NCBI GenBank assembly: GCA_964563965.1
Contig: CAZLZI010000018.1
Span: forward strand, 1-15,873
DNA length: 15,873 nucleotides
DNA from: CAZCAQ01 sp964563965
Lineage (GTDB): Bacteria; Patescibacteriota; WWE3; UBA101185; UBA10185
Direction: 5' to 3'
This document shows positions 1-7,566 of this stretch, piece after piece. Position 1 is the stretch's first letter. Each line of letters begins with the position of its first letter. Below the pieces are notes generated by a model. It had not been told where the DNA came from, searched no databases, and worked only from the letters and a program-made list of their open reading frames with translations. Made by a program: the position numbers and the translations under genes.

Positions 1-2
1 CG

Positions 3-899
3 GTAACCGGTGCTGCGTTAGGAGCACCAGTAATTAAAGAGTTTGTTAGCGGACTTACGGATAGCCCAGAAGTTAAACCAAGTAATAACGAAATTTCTGA
101 AGTAGAAGTCGGTGAGTATGCCTGTATTTGGAATATGCGTCCTGCCGTTCTTATAAATAACTTCCTTGCTTGTGAGAGATTGAATGGACTGATTTTTCCC
201 AAAGGAACCGAGGTAAGTTTAGCGCACAGCCTTGGCTTGTTTGATGACAACTATTTGGGCTTTAACTTCGATAGTAGTAACTCTGACTATGTAGGTGACT
301 TGCATTTATCTATATCTAGACATCCGGTAAGCGTAATTGAAGCAGGAGGACTGTCTTTTACGGCTACTATGATGGCAAGGGCAGGCCTTAGTACTTTAGT
401 AAACTTTACTGAGTTTCATACTCACACCAATGTCCCTAGTAGCGGATTACTTAAAGATTACTTTAACCCAAAAAGAATAATTGCACCAAAGAGCATTAGA
501 GAACAGCTTACTAGACTTGGAACAGATGCCACTATCTTTGTTGCTGATGATACAATATGGGATCTGAGATTTGTTCCACTTGAAGATATGATCTTCATGT
601 ATAAATTACAAGTACTTAGAGATAACGGTAGTTATCAAGATCTTACAACAGAGGATGCAGAAAGTTCCGACAGCGTAATTGACTGGGTAACAAATTCAGC
701 TACAAAACTAAGTTCTATGCAAGTTAGAGCTTTAGCAACTTTTCAACCACTTAATCCACCTTCACCATCTTATATAACTTTAGTAAACACACAACGAGAC
801 TTCACTCCGGGTTTCCGAAGAGATATATACTATAATGGAAGAATTTACACTAATGAATTTTATGCACACTATGATACTTCAGGTAATTTTATAGGTTGA
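3..899 (+). CDS. Hypothetical protein, probably exported, 5' end missing
   Basis: I do not recognise this protein. The frame is open from base 3, so the gene begins before the window; 298 residues are visible. An ATG at 135 is in frame, but nothing resembling a strong Shine-Dalgarno precedes it and the frame continues upstream, so I treat it as internal. The first visible residues (VTGAALGAPVIKEFVSGL) look like the end of a hydrophobic segment followed by a Pro/Asn/Glu-rich linker, which hints at a signal peptide or membrane anchor; this is inference. The body is a mixed hydrophilic domain with many Asp, Ser, Thr and Tyr and one HTH triplet (FHTHTNV). It ends in a Tyr/Asn-rich tail (NGRIYTNEFYAHYDTSGN). 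It is the only plus-strand gene and ends 3 nt from the oppositely oriented RNHCP gene, with no room for a separate terminator. Confidence 0.7.
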   Translation, partial: VTGAALGAPVIKEFVSGLTDSPEVKPSNNEISEVEVGEYACIWNMRPAVLINNFLACERLNGLIFPKGTEVSLAHSLGLFDDNYLGFNFDSSNSDYVGDLHLSISRHPVSVIEAGGLSFTATMMARAGLSTLVNFTEFHTHTNVPSSGLLKDYFNPKRIIAPKSIREQLTRLGTDATIFVADDTIWDLRFVPLEDMIFMYKLQVLRDNGSYQDLTTEDAESSDSVIDWVTNSATKLSSMQVRALATFQPLNPPSPSYITLVNTQRDFTPGFRRDIYYNGRIYTNEFYAHYDTSGNFIG

Positions 900-902
900 T
901 TA

Positions 903-1178
903 TTACCCTTCTAACTTGAATTCGACATCATCCCCCGCTACCCTATTCCATCTTTCAAATCCACACTTTAGACATTTATGAGTAAGTACTTCTTCACCAT
1001 TTTGTTTTGTTGTTATACTCACAGGCTTCATAAGACCCATACACGGGTTTTTTCTATCTCCCGGGGTTATATCAACATGTACTGAGTAAAGACAGTAAGG
1101 ACAGTGATTTCTATTCTTTGTACCTGGAGCAATTAGGTTTACTTGTTTCTTACAGTTTGCACAGATAAAGTGGTTCAT
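903..1178 (-). CDS. RNHCP domain protein (small zinc-ribbon-like)
   Basis: A 91-residue protein with the signature of the RNHCP family: the pentad RNHCP at residues 23-27 followed by PYCLYSVHVD and PGDR. Cysteines pair as C6xxC9, C26xxC29 and C69xxC72, with C46 between them, as expected of a small metal-binding ribbon. Zinc binding is inference from this spacing. The biochemical role of the family is not established as far as I know. The length is typical and the protein looks complete. Its ATG overlaps the stop of the upstream PilM-like/LytR_C gene by one base (TAATG), which indicates translational coupling and the same transcript. There is no clear Shine-Dalgarno. Downstream it converges on the unknown plus-strand gene, 3 nt away. 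Confidence 0.85.
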   Translation of the reverse strand: MNHFICANCKKQVNLIAPGTKNRNHCPYCLYSVHVDITPGDRKNPCMGLMKPVSITTKQNGEEVLTHKCLKCGFERWNRVAGDDVEFKLEG

Positions 1179-2509
1179 TACTTTGCACCGAGAATGACTA
1201 AGGCGTCATGTGTTTCTGTTTCTGGTAGCGTTTCTTCAAAGGATAACTCATAAGTATCTTTTAAATCTGCAGTTAAAAGCTCTTTATAATCAGCTTTACT
1301 CTTCTTAATTCTTATAAGGGTGTTGTTTCGGTTCTCTCCCTCATAGTTACCTATTCCTGTTACTGTGTATTCTAAATCTGCAAGTGTTGTTTGGGCTTTT
1401 GCTGCAATACCTGCAATCCCTGCGCCATTTTCAATTCTTATCTTCAAATCAGCTTTTTTAAGTACTGGCTTTGGTTTCTCAACAGGTTGAGAAGGTGTTG
1501 ATTCAGGTTTTGTTTCATTGCCAAGAACTGCAGTGTTTGTATTTTCTTGTGCTAGTTGCCCCGTTGATTTATTAGCAAAACCAAAATACATCCCTCCTGC
1601 AAGCACTAAAATGACTGCTAAGGCACCTGCATATACCATAGGCTTAGGAGTAGAACTCAGGGCTGGAAGTTGCAATAGATTGAGTAAATTAACATTAGTA
1701 AGTAAAAAAGAATTATCTTTGGACATCAAATAGTTAAATAAAATATGCAACTTGTAATTATCATCATCTGTAAGCCCATTAATAGGTACGGGAAGAGCCG
1801 CTACTTTATAATCATCATCTAGTCTTATTTCACCATAATCTAAGGTAAACACTCTTTTTATGGGATGTGACCTTTTATAAATGGACAAGTCTTCAACAAG
1901 GTTTGTCATATCTTCCATGGAGGTTTGTTCATCTTCATATGAACCTATGTAGTAAATCCCATTAAATTCAGACAAAGCTATTATTTCTTTGGTATTGGAA
2001 CGCGTTAAGAAGATGCACGGATCATTGTCTGCAAGTACTTTAGGAAAGAGAAATAGCCATGGTACAACGGACTGGACTGGTATTTTAGTTATATTTGAAA
2101 TTTCAAGATAGCTTTCAAGAATATCTTTTTTTACACCTATAAACTGATAAACAAACGGAGCAATCTTAAAGTATGAGAAATAAAGGTCATCAAGATGGGC
2201 TACTTCAAGTCTTTTAATAGCCTCCATGTGCACTGCCGCTTCAATATCCCCTGTATCTTTACCTAAACTCAAGAAAAACGAATAGACATAGTCAGGTGCA
2301 ATAGTAAAATTCAGCACCCCATCACTGGGTTTTGTTTTTAAACTACTTAACGCATCAGTAACTACTTGCGAGAACTTTTGAAGATCAAGTATTTTAGCAC
2401 CTTCAACAATGCTTGAATCTAAGTCTTTGGAGATATTTGAAATACCATTCTTATCAGATATAGAAAGTTTTAGTGTGTTACAGTCAAACGAGATAAAAAT
2501 ATTTTGCAT
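1178..2509 (-). CDS. PilM-like (degenerate actin-fold) protein fused to a LytR_C domain
   Basis: 443 residues in three parts. Residues 1-280 resemble PilM, the actin/ASKHA-fold cytoplasmic protein of type IV pili: an opening strand pair (IFISFDCNTLKLSISDKNG), a region like the PilM middle (DIEAAVHMEAIKRLEV, then GVKKDILESYLEIS) and a late FTLDYG strand. The glycine-rich phosphate loops of a true ATPase are not evident, so nucleotide binding is doubtful. Residues 291-312 form one membrane helix. After a Pro/Glu/Lys linker, residues 355-443 match the LytR C-terminal domain (KIRIENGAGIAGIAAKAQ opening), which would lie outside the membrane. In ordinary pilus systems PilM is soluble and binds the tail of the membrane protein PilN; here both sides are in one chain. 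It starts 15 nt after the rodA stop and overlaps the RNHCP gene by 1 nt, suggesting a link to wall growth or the cell surface. Confidence 0.75.
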   Translation of the reverse strand: MQNIFISFDCNTLKLSISDKNGISNISKDLDSSIVEGAKILDLQKFSQVVTDALSSLKTKPSDGVLNFTIAPDYVYSFFLSLGKDTGDIEAAVHMEAIKRLEVAHLDDLYFSYFKIAPFVYQFIGVKKDILESYLEISNITKIPVQSVVPWLFLFPKVLADNDPCIFLTRSNTKEIIALSEFNGIYYIGSYEDEQTSMEDMTNLVEDLSIYKRSHPIKRVFTLDYGEIRLDDDYKVAALPVPINGLTDDDNYKLHILFNYLMSKDNSFLLTNVNLLNLLQLPALSSTPKPMVYAGALAVILVLAGGMYFGFANKSTGQLAQENTNTAVLGNETKPESTPSQPVEKPKPVLKKADLKIRIENGAGIAGIAAKAQTTLADLEYTVTGIGNYEGENRNNTLIRIKKSKADYKELLTADLKDTYELSFEETLPETETHDALVILGAK

Positions 2510-2524
2510 GACTTCAATATATTA

Positions 2525-3514
2525 TCATTTATCAGATTTTCTGTGAACCCACACGGATTGCAAAATACCAAGCATCGCCATTGAAACCACTAAAGAAGTT
2601 CCACCATAAGACATAAACGGCAACGGTATACCAGTTACTGGCATAAGTCCTAGATTCATTCCTATGTTTATAAAAAATTGAGCAAGAAAAACCATGAGAA
2701 TACCGACTGATAAAAGATAACCAAAGCCATCACTCGCTTTTAGACAAATAGTTAATACAGAGAGAAAAAAGATAAAAAACAATGCTAGTAGAATTAAAAC
2801 TCCAATAAATCCCCACTCTTCGGCAAAAGATGCAAATATAAAATCTGTCCAATAGGCAGGTAAGAAATTTAAGTGTGATTGACTTCCTCTCCCTAAACCT
2901 TGACCAAATAGTTGACCCGCCCCAATTGCAATTTTTGATTGCAAAACATTGTACCCCGCTCCTTGCGTATCGAGTAAAGGATTTAGAAAGACCAATACTC
3001 TTTTTTGTTGATACTCATGGAGCATATTCCAAAGTGGATTAGATGCTATGCCTATAAAAGATAAACTCACAATGAAGTATAGTTTATTTAAGTTTGCTGC
3101 AAACAATATGCCCGCTATTGAAAACAAGACTATAAGCGCTGTTCCTAAGTCAGGTTGGAGCGCTATAAACACTATATAAGTTAATGATAGGACAAGCAGA
3201 ACTACAAGTTTTTTAACCGAGGTTAGGTAGGTTTTATCTTTTGAAATAAGTGTTGTTATTCCAATTATTGCAGCAAGTTTAGCCAACTCCGAAGGTTGAA
3301 AAGAAAAACCTGCAATAGTTAACCATCTTGCAGAGCCATACACAACTTGGCCATATAACTCTGTCGAGATCAGAAGGACTAGACCTATAACATAGATATA
3401 TTTTGCAAAAGTTGCATAAATGGCGTAATCAACATAAGTAAGTAAGCCCAATACGATTACTCCCAAGATAAAGGCTTGAAATTGAGAATTTAACCTGTCA
3501 GGAGCAACAGAATA
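2525..3514 (-). CDS. rodA: RodA-type SEDS peptidoglycan polymerase, N-terminus lost in gap
   Basis: Multi-pass SEDS glycosyltransferase that polymerises lipid II during lateral growth, usually with a class B penicillin-binding protein. Family motifs seen: GSARWLTIAGFSFQPSELAK, ALQPDLGTA, GAGQLFGQGLGRGSQSH, FLPAYWTDFIFASFAEEWGF with the catalytic Asp in WTD, and the C-terminal GIPLPFMSYGGTS. A TTG at 3464-3466 could start a 313-residue product, but the frame stays open upstream to the N run and encodes plausible SEDS sequence (YSVAPDRLNSQF then the rest of a membrane helix). The real start and first transmembrane helix therefore lie in the gap. I assign RodA rather than FtsW because a second SEDS gene with an FtsW-like context sits in the division cluster, and because the WTDFIFA form and length fit RodA. 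It stops 15 nt before the PilM-like gene. Confidence 0.9.
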   Translation of the reverse strand, partial: YSVAPDRLNSQFQAFILGVIVLGLLTYVDYAIYATFAKYIYVIGLVLLISTELYGQVVYGSARWLTIAGFSFQPSELAKLAAIIGITTLISKDKTYLTSVKKLVVLLVLSLTYIVFIALQPDLGTALIVLFSIAGILFAANLNKLYFIVSLSFIGIASNPLWNMLHEYQQKRVLVFLNPLLDTQGAGYNVLQSKIAIGAGQLFGQGLGRGSQSHLNFLPAYWTDFIFASFAEEWGFIGVLILLALFFIFFLSVLTICLKASDGFGYLLSVGILMVFLAQFFINIGMNLGLMPVTGIPLPFMSYGGTSLVVSMAMLGILQSVWVHRKSDK

Positions 3515-3614
3515 NNNNNNNNNNNNNNNNNNNNNNNNNNNNNNNNNNNNNNNNNNNNNNNNNNNNNNNNNNNNNNNNNNNNNNNNNNNNNNNNNNNNNN
3601 NNNNNNNNNNNNNN
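3515..3614. other. Assembly gap of 100 N
   Basis: Exactly 100 N in a row, the usual placeholder for a scaffold gap of unknown true length. Coding sequence runs into it from both sides in different frames: the missing N-terminus of rodA on the left and the missing C-terminus of the exported protein on the right. Whole genes could be hidden here. The distance and linkage between the two sides rest on scaffolding alone. Confidence 0.97.
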
Positions 3615-3615
3615 G

Positions 3616-4395
3616 TCGTGTTTTTGATCCAGTGACCTCAACTTTGACATCACTACAGCCGGTTGGTTTTTCACATAAGACACCTAAATTCCTGACCATT
3701 ACTTCAACTTTATCTGTAACAACAGGTACTTTAGGATATGCTAAATCGCATTGGAAGTAAGAATAGGGCCTTTGACCTGTTTTAGACAGAGGCTTCTTCA
3801 AATCTTCTTCTACATTGGTCTTTGGTGTAACACCGGCTTTTAATAATCCTGTATCTGGCATTTTATCTCTGTTGGTACCTTTTGCAGGCATCATTGGTTT
3901 ACCCATAGCGTACAATGTAAATTCTTGTAAATCAGGTCTGCTACCATCTACATCAGCACTCTCTTCTTTTACATAAACGTCATCTGCAACTTTTCGACCT
4001 GCAACATCTGTGCACTTTACACTTGCAGGGAATTTGTTACCAGTTTCATCAACCAACATAACAGTTGGCACTGCTTTAACACCACTTGGAAACTCTGCTA
4101 CTGCAGCGTCCGCGGATGACAATCTAATTGTAAGCTTCTCAGGAGCAAATCCCTTGACTAGCTTACCTTCTACAACTATCGGGGTAGTTTCCCCTACAGG
4201 AACTTTTCTAGGATAAACTCGTACACCATCAACCGGCCCTATTTTTACAGGAGGCATGATGGTAATTTTGTCACCTAGAACAGAATTACCTGTGAAATTT
4301 TTATACATGGAGGCACCTAAAAAGGTAACCGATAGGGTTACACCTGCTACAGCAAGGGCTAGAACAAGTGTTGAAAACCCAGCACTTTTTTTCAT
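3616..4395 (-). CDS. Secreted or membrane-anchored protein of unknown function, 3' end missing
   Basis: 260 residues are visible before the frame enters the N gap; the true C-terminus is unknown. Residues 1-33 are a basic N-terminus and a hydrophobic segment (KKSAGFSTLVLALAVAGVT), so the protein is exported or anchored. The GF pair resembles a prepilin cleavage site, but the glutamate normally at +5 is absent, so a pilin assignment is only a possibility. The rest is Pro/Val/Lys-rich and looks like beta-sandwich repeats, with four cysteines (128, 216, 241, 247) that could form disulfides outside the cell. I find no recognisable enzyme motif. The ATG has a good Shine-Dalgarno (AAAGGA about 8 nt upstream). 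A 74-nt spacer separates it from pduO, and its own promoter is plausible. Confidence 0.75.
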
Positions 4396-4400
4396 GGCAG

Positions 4401-4473
4401 AATCCTTTCACTAAATACTATATAAATAGTAATCACTTATATTTATGAAAGCAAGTACTTGTAGTAATACTAC
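4401..4473 (-). promoter_or_regulatory. Possible promoter and operator-like palindrome before the exported protein gene
   Basis: This spacer is strongly AT-rich. Read on the minus strand it holds TATAGT (plus 4417-4422), one mismatch from a -10 box, about 20 nt before the ATG, but I see no convincing -35. Further upstream are the palindromes AAGTACTT (4453-4460) and GTAGTA-A-TACTAC (4461-4473), the latter overlapping the pduO stop codon. Neither looks like a terminator: there is no GC-rich stem or T run. Promoter or operator function is inference. Confidence 0.35.
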
Positions 4474-5015
4474 TTAATACTTTTCCACACGACATCATCA
4501 AGCCCTTGATCAAAGTTTTCTTTACGAGCAAGTATATAGAGAAAATCCGATAGTCTGTTTATAAAAGAGAGAATGTCCGCTTCTTTTTCCATCCAATTAG
4601 TATCATTTAGATAATCAACTAACAATCTTTCACACCTTCTACAGACTGTTCGAGCAAAATGTAAATTAGAAGAAGACACACTTCCACCGGGCAAAATGAA
4701 AAATCTTAATGGTGGTAATTTGAGTGAAAGTTTATCTATGATTTTCTCTATTGCCTGTGTCTTTTTTTTGAAGTCATTTTTTTGTTTCTGACTTGTGTCC
4801 CCTGCAAGATAGCCGCCAATTGCAAAAAGATCATGTTGAATAGGAGTAAGTAAGAGTTGTGTACTTTGAGACGAGCTAGAAATGGCAACACCAATACTTG
4901 AGTTAAGCTCATCCACAGTACCGATTAAGTCAACGATTTTACCGCTCTTCAGGCTGGGCTTACCTCCATACAAAGAGGTAGTACCTTTATCACCTGTTTT
5001 AGTATAAATTTTCAT
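4470..5015 (-). CDS. pduO: Corrinoid (cob(I)alamin) adenosyltransferase, PduO type
   Basis: Transfers the adenosyl group of ATP to cob(I)alamin to make adenosylcobalamin. The 181 residues match the PduO/MMAB family in full: N-terminal ATP-binding segment TKTGDKGTTSLYGG (5-18), VDELNSSIG (34-42), ILPGG (107-111), the arginine-rich helix FARTVCRRCER (120-130) and NRLSDFLYILAR (153-164). The family is trimeric and cytoplasmic. The start is supported by a strong Shine-Dalgarno (AAGGAG about 10 nt upstream). It lies 50 nt downstream of nrdJ, whose product needs adenosylcobalamin, so the pair looks functionally coupled. With no corrinoid biosynthesis genes in the window, the likely role is to activate scavenged corrinoid; that the organism cannot make its own is inference. 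A terminator-like hairpin precedes it. Confidence 0.93.
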   Translation of the reverse strand: MKIYTKTGDKGTTSLYGGKPSLKSGKIVDLIGTVDELNSSIGVAISSSSQSTQLLLTPIQHDLFAIGGYLAGDTSQKQKNDFKKKTQAIEKIIDKLSLKLPPLRFFILPGGSVSSSNLHFARTVCRRCERLLVDYLNDTNWMEKEADILSFINRLSDFLYILARKENFDQGLDDVVWKSIK

Positions 5016-5032
5016 GCTTTCCCTCTCCTTTT

Positions 5033-5059
5033 AAAAGGGCTGCCCTTGTGAGGCAGCCC
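5033..5059 (-). terminator. Terminator-like hairpin between nrdJ and pduO
   Basis: On the minus strand an 8-bp perfect GC-rich stem, GGGCTGCC / GGCAGCCC, with a 7-nt loop, is followed by TTTT. It begins 6 nt after the nrdJ stop. The T run is short and the pduO Shine-Dalgarno follows at once, leaving no room for a separate pduO promoter. It may be a leaky terminator that lowers pduO relative to nrdJ, or an mRNA-stabilising or processing hairpin. Confidence 0.6.
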
Positions 5060-5065
5060 AAGGAG

Positions 5066-7525
5066 TTAACAAACACTATATCCGCAATTATAGCACTTAG
5101 AGCAACCCTCTTCTTGAACAAGAGACGCATTACCACAATCCGGACACATATTTACATAGGAAAATACTGAAATCTCCTTTGATTCTTTTTTAACTACATC
5201 AGCTCCATTTTGTCTAATCGAGATACCATACTCATCCGCAAGTACTCGTGCAATGGCATCGGGCACAGAACTTATTCTGTTCGCACCAAAGCCCACAGAT
5301 CTTGATCCACCAATACCCACCAAATGAGATATTATTTCTTTTACTGTAGTCATGGAATCACTTGAAGCTCGAAGCCAACCTGAAACTAATCTACCAATTG
5401 CTTCTGACATCCCGCTTAAGTCACTTCCAGCCTTACCTACATTTACAAATAGTTCAACAGGCATACTATCTTCAGTTTTATTTACTGTGATAAAAGCTGT
5501 TCCTTGAGGAGTTGCAATCTTATAGGTGCTTCCAACAAGCCTGTATCCCCTATCAATTGGTACTAACACTTCCGGCGTTTTTCCTTCCTTAGATGATTTT
5601 GTTTCTTTAGTTTCAAGTGTGACTGTATCTCTACTCCCTGTTACATAAACAGTAAGTCCTTTACACCCGAGTTCCCATGCAGACATATATGCTTTAGCAA
5701 CGTCATCCTGGGTCGCACCCGTTGGGAAATTACAAGTCTTGGATATGGAATTATCTATAAAAGCTTGAACGGATGCCTGCATAAGTACATGCTCTTCCGC
5801 AGTTATATCTGCTGATACCACAAAGACATTTCTTACATGTTCCGGCAGTTCTTCAATATGCTGACAAGAACCTGTGTATAACACTTTTTCAATTATGCCC
5901 TTTTTAAGATTTGAATCCAAATTTAACGAATTCAAAGCTCTTTCAAACGTCGGACTAACATAAGTTAAGGTAAGTTTCCCTTCATCCCCTGCTGCTTGAA
6001 AGACATTACGATAATAGGCAAGTGCAAATACTGGTTCACATCCATAGCCTTCAATACCAGCAACTGTAGAAATTGTCCCAGTTGGTGCTATTGTAGTTTG
6101 CGCTGCATTACGTATCCCATGCTCTTTTATACCTTCTGAAATAAGATTCCAATTTAACTCTGGTCTGCCAAAATCCCTTGTATAGGTCTTTAGCGGTTTG
6201 GGAGTTGTCCACTTCAGATTCTTTGGATCATAAATACTACCTTCAATCTTTTTAAAAGGCCCGCGCTCTTTAGCTAGTTCTATTGATGTTTTCATCGAGT
6301 GAAAACGCATAAACTCGGTTAGTTGAGCGGCTAATTCCTGACCTTCAGGACTACCATAGCGTACACCAGTTAAGTACATTAGATCGGACAAACCCATAAA
6401 GCCAAGTCCAATTCGCCTTGCATTTTCCGCTGCTTCTTTAAGCTGTGGGACAGAAGGCACATATTTATTTGCACTAACCACATTATCCAAAAAACGAGTG
6501 CTTAGAACGATACTTTCTTCAAGCAGTTCCCAATCAATATAGCCATCTTCAGTAACATGTTCTCCCAGATTGACAGAGCCTAGACAACAATTTTCATATG
6601 GCCCCAACCACTGCTCACCACATGGGTTGGTTGCTTCCAATGAATATAGGTGGGGAACTGGATTTGCTCTATTAGCCTGATCGATAAACAGAACCCCAGG
6701 TTCGCCATTCTTATGCGCATACTTTACAATCTCATCAAAAATTTCTCTTGCTTTCACTGTTTCCACAACTTCCCCTGTATGAGGAGCTATGAGATTAAAC
6801 ATGCCATCATTTTTCACCGCGGTCATAAAATCATCAGTTATGGCAACTGAAATATTAAAGTTGGAAACTTTACCTTCCTCGGCTTTGCATTTAATAAACT
6901 CTCTAATATCTGGATGGTTCACACTTAACACCCCCATATTCGCACCACGTCTAACACCACCCTGAGCTATCTCACCAAAAGCTGCATCATATACGCTTAA
7001 AAAGCCTAACGGCCCTGTAGCTGATCCAGAGCTGGTAGCAACAAGTGCGCCTTTGTGTCTTAGTCTAGAGAATGAAAAACCATTACCACCACCAGTTTGT
7101 TGGATGAGTGCTGCAACCCTGAGTGTTGAAAAGATACCATCCTCCTGTTTTCCCATATCATCTGCAATAGGAAGAACAAAACACGCAGCGAGTTGCCCCA
7201 GTGGTGTTCCTGCCCCTGTAAAGGTTGGAGAATTGGGAAAAAATCTTTTGGTACTTAACAAGTTATAGAATTCAATCTCGGTAGTCTTTACATCACGGTA
7301 CGCCATATCTGGTTCTGCAACTACTCTTGCAATACGGTCAAACATACCCTCTATAGTTTCAGCGGGCTTACCATCAGTGCCTCGACGTAAGTATCTTTTC
7401 TCAAGAATCTTAGCGGCATTCTCTGAGAATGTAATTTCTTTATTTTTTTCTACTACTCCCTCTTTCTTTGTGGAAATTCTCTGTTTTAATGGCACAGAAG
7501 AGCCAGATTTATTTAGCCAATTCAT
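5066..7525 (-). CDS. nrdJ: Adenosylcobalamin-dependent (class II) ribonucleoside-diphosphate reductase
   Basis: Reduces ribonucleotides to deoxyribonucleotides for DNA synthesis by a thiyl radical made with adenosylcobalamin, so it needs neither oxygen nor a small radical subunit. 819 residues. The N-terminal domain (about 30-110) is followed by the barrel. The radical Cys302 and Glu304 are in NPCGE (300-304). The redox pair fits Cys115 (LAACFV) and Cys313, 11 residues after Cys302 as in Thermotoga NrdJ. PTGTIS is at 481-486. A TSCPD-like domain (about 670-770) precedes a C-terminal cysteine cluster (C794, C797, C808, C811, C814, C819), which is expected to relay reducing power or bind zinc. 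No ATP-cone is evident at the N-terminus. A stop lies in frame 10 codons before the ATG and no good Shine-Dalgarno is seen. It follows ftsZ after a long leader and precedes pduO. Confidence 0.96.
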   Translation of the reverse strand: MNWLNKSGSSVPLKQRISTKKEGVVEKNKEITFSENAAKILEKRYLRRGTDGKPAETIEGMFDRIARVVAEPDMAYRDVKTTEIEFYNLLSTKRFFPNSPTFTGAGTPLGQLAACFVLPIADDMGKQEDGIFSTLRVAALIQQTGGGNGFSFSRLRHKGALVATSSGSATGPLGFLSVYDAAFGEIAQGGVRRGANMGVLSVNHPDIREFIKCKAEEGKVSNFNISVAITDDFMTAVKNDGMFNLIAPHTGEVVETVKAREIFDEIVKYAHKNGEPGVLFIDQANRANPVPHLYSLEATNPCGEQWLGPYENCCLGSVNLGEHVTEDGYIDWELLEESIVLSTRFLDNVVSANKYVPSVPQLKEAAENARRIGLGFMGLSDLMYLTGVRYGSPEGQELAAQLTEFMRFHSMKTSIELAKERGPFKKIEGSIYDPKNLKWTTPKPLKTYTRDFGRPELNWNLISEGIKEHGIRNAAQTTIAPTGTISTVAGIEGYGCEPVFALAYYRNVFQAAGDEGKLTLTYVSPTFERALNSLNLDSNLKKGIIEKVLYTGSCQHIEELPEHVRNVFVVSADITAEEHVLMQASVQAFIDNSISKTCNFPTGATQDDVAKAYMSAWELGCKGLTVYVTGSRDTVTLETKETKSSKEGKTPEVLVPIDRGYRLVGSTYKIATPQGTAFITVNKTEDSMPVELFVNVGKAGSDLSGMSEAIGRLVSGWLRASSDSMTTVKEIISHLVGIGGSRSVGFGANRISSVPDAIARVLADEYGISIRQNGADVVKKESKEISVFSYVNMCPDCGNASLVQEEGCSKCYNCGYSVC

Positions 7526-7566
7526 AGGCAGAAGTTTTTTCTTGAACCAGCATTATCCACTGCCTA
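7525..7566 (-). promoter_or_regulatory. Inverted repeat covering the nrdJ start codon
   Basis: On the nrdJ sense strand TAGGCAG (plus 7560-7566) is complementary over 7 nt to CTGCCTA (plus 7525-7531), whose last base is the A of the nrdJ ATG. The 28-nt loop holds the region where a ribosome would bind. If formed in mRNA, the hairpin could limit initiation. An overlapping 14-codon mini-ORF (MLVQEKTSAYELAK, 7553 down to 7509) runs through the same region and past the nrdJ start in another frame. Function is inference. Confidence 0.35.

Noticed and set aside
135..137. ATG as the start of the first plus-strand gene
   Set aside because: The same frame is open to the window edge with plausible protein sequence, and no good ribosome site precedes the ATG.
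2525..3466. TTG at 3464-3466 as the rodA start
   Set aside because: The frame is open upstream with SEDS-like sequence into the gap, and the first transmembrane helix would be missing.
3490..4395. 301-residue frame running across the N gap, and a 61-residue frame (3498-3683) doing the same
   Set aside because: Gap length is a placeholder, and the left-hand bases of both frames are rodA coding sequence in another frame, so the joined products are not real.
5033..5065. A complete riboswitch between nrdJ and pduO
   Set aside because: The spacer is only 50 nt and holds a simple hairpin plus the ribosome site; there is no room for an aptamer.
7541..7550. GGTTCAAG on the minus strand resembling a tRNA T-loop
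   Set aside because: No T-stem, acceptor stem or anticodon arm pairs around it.
7557..7564. CCACTGCC resembling part of a cobalamin riboswitch B12 box before nrdJ
   Set aside because: It lies on the strand opposite to nrdJ, and the rest of the conserved riboswitch core is not visible.
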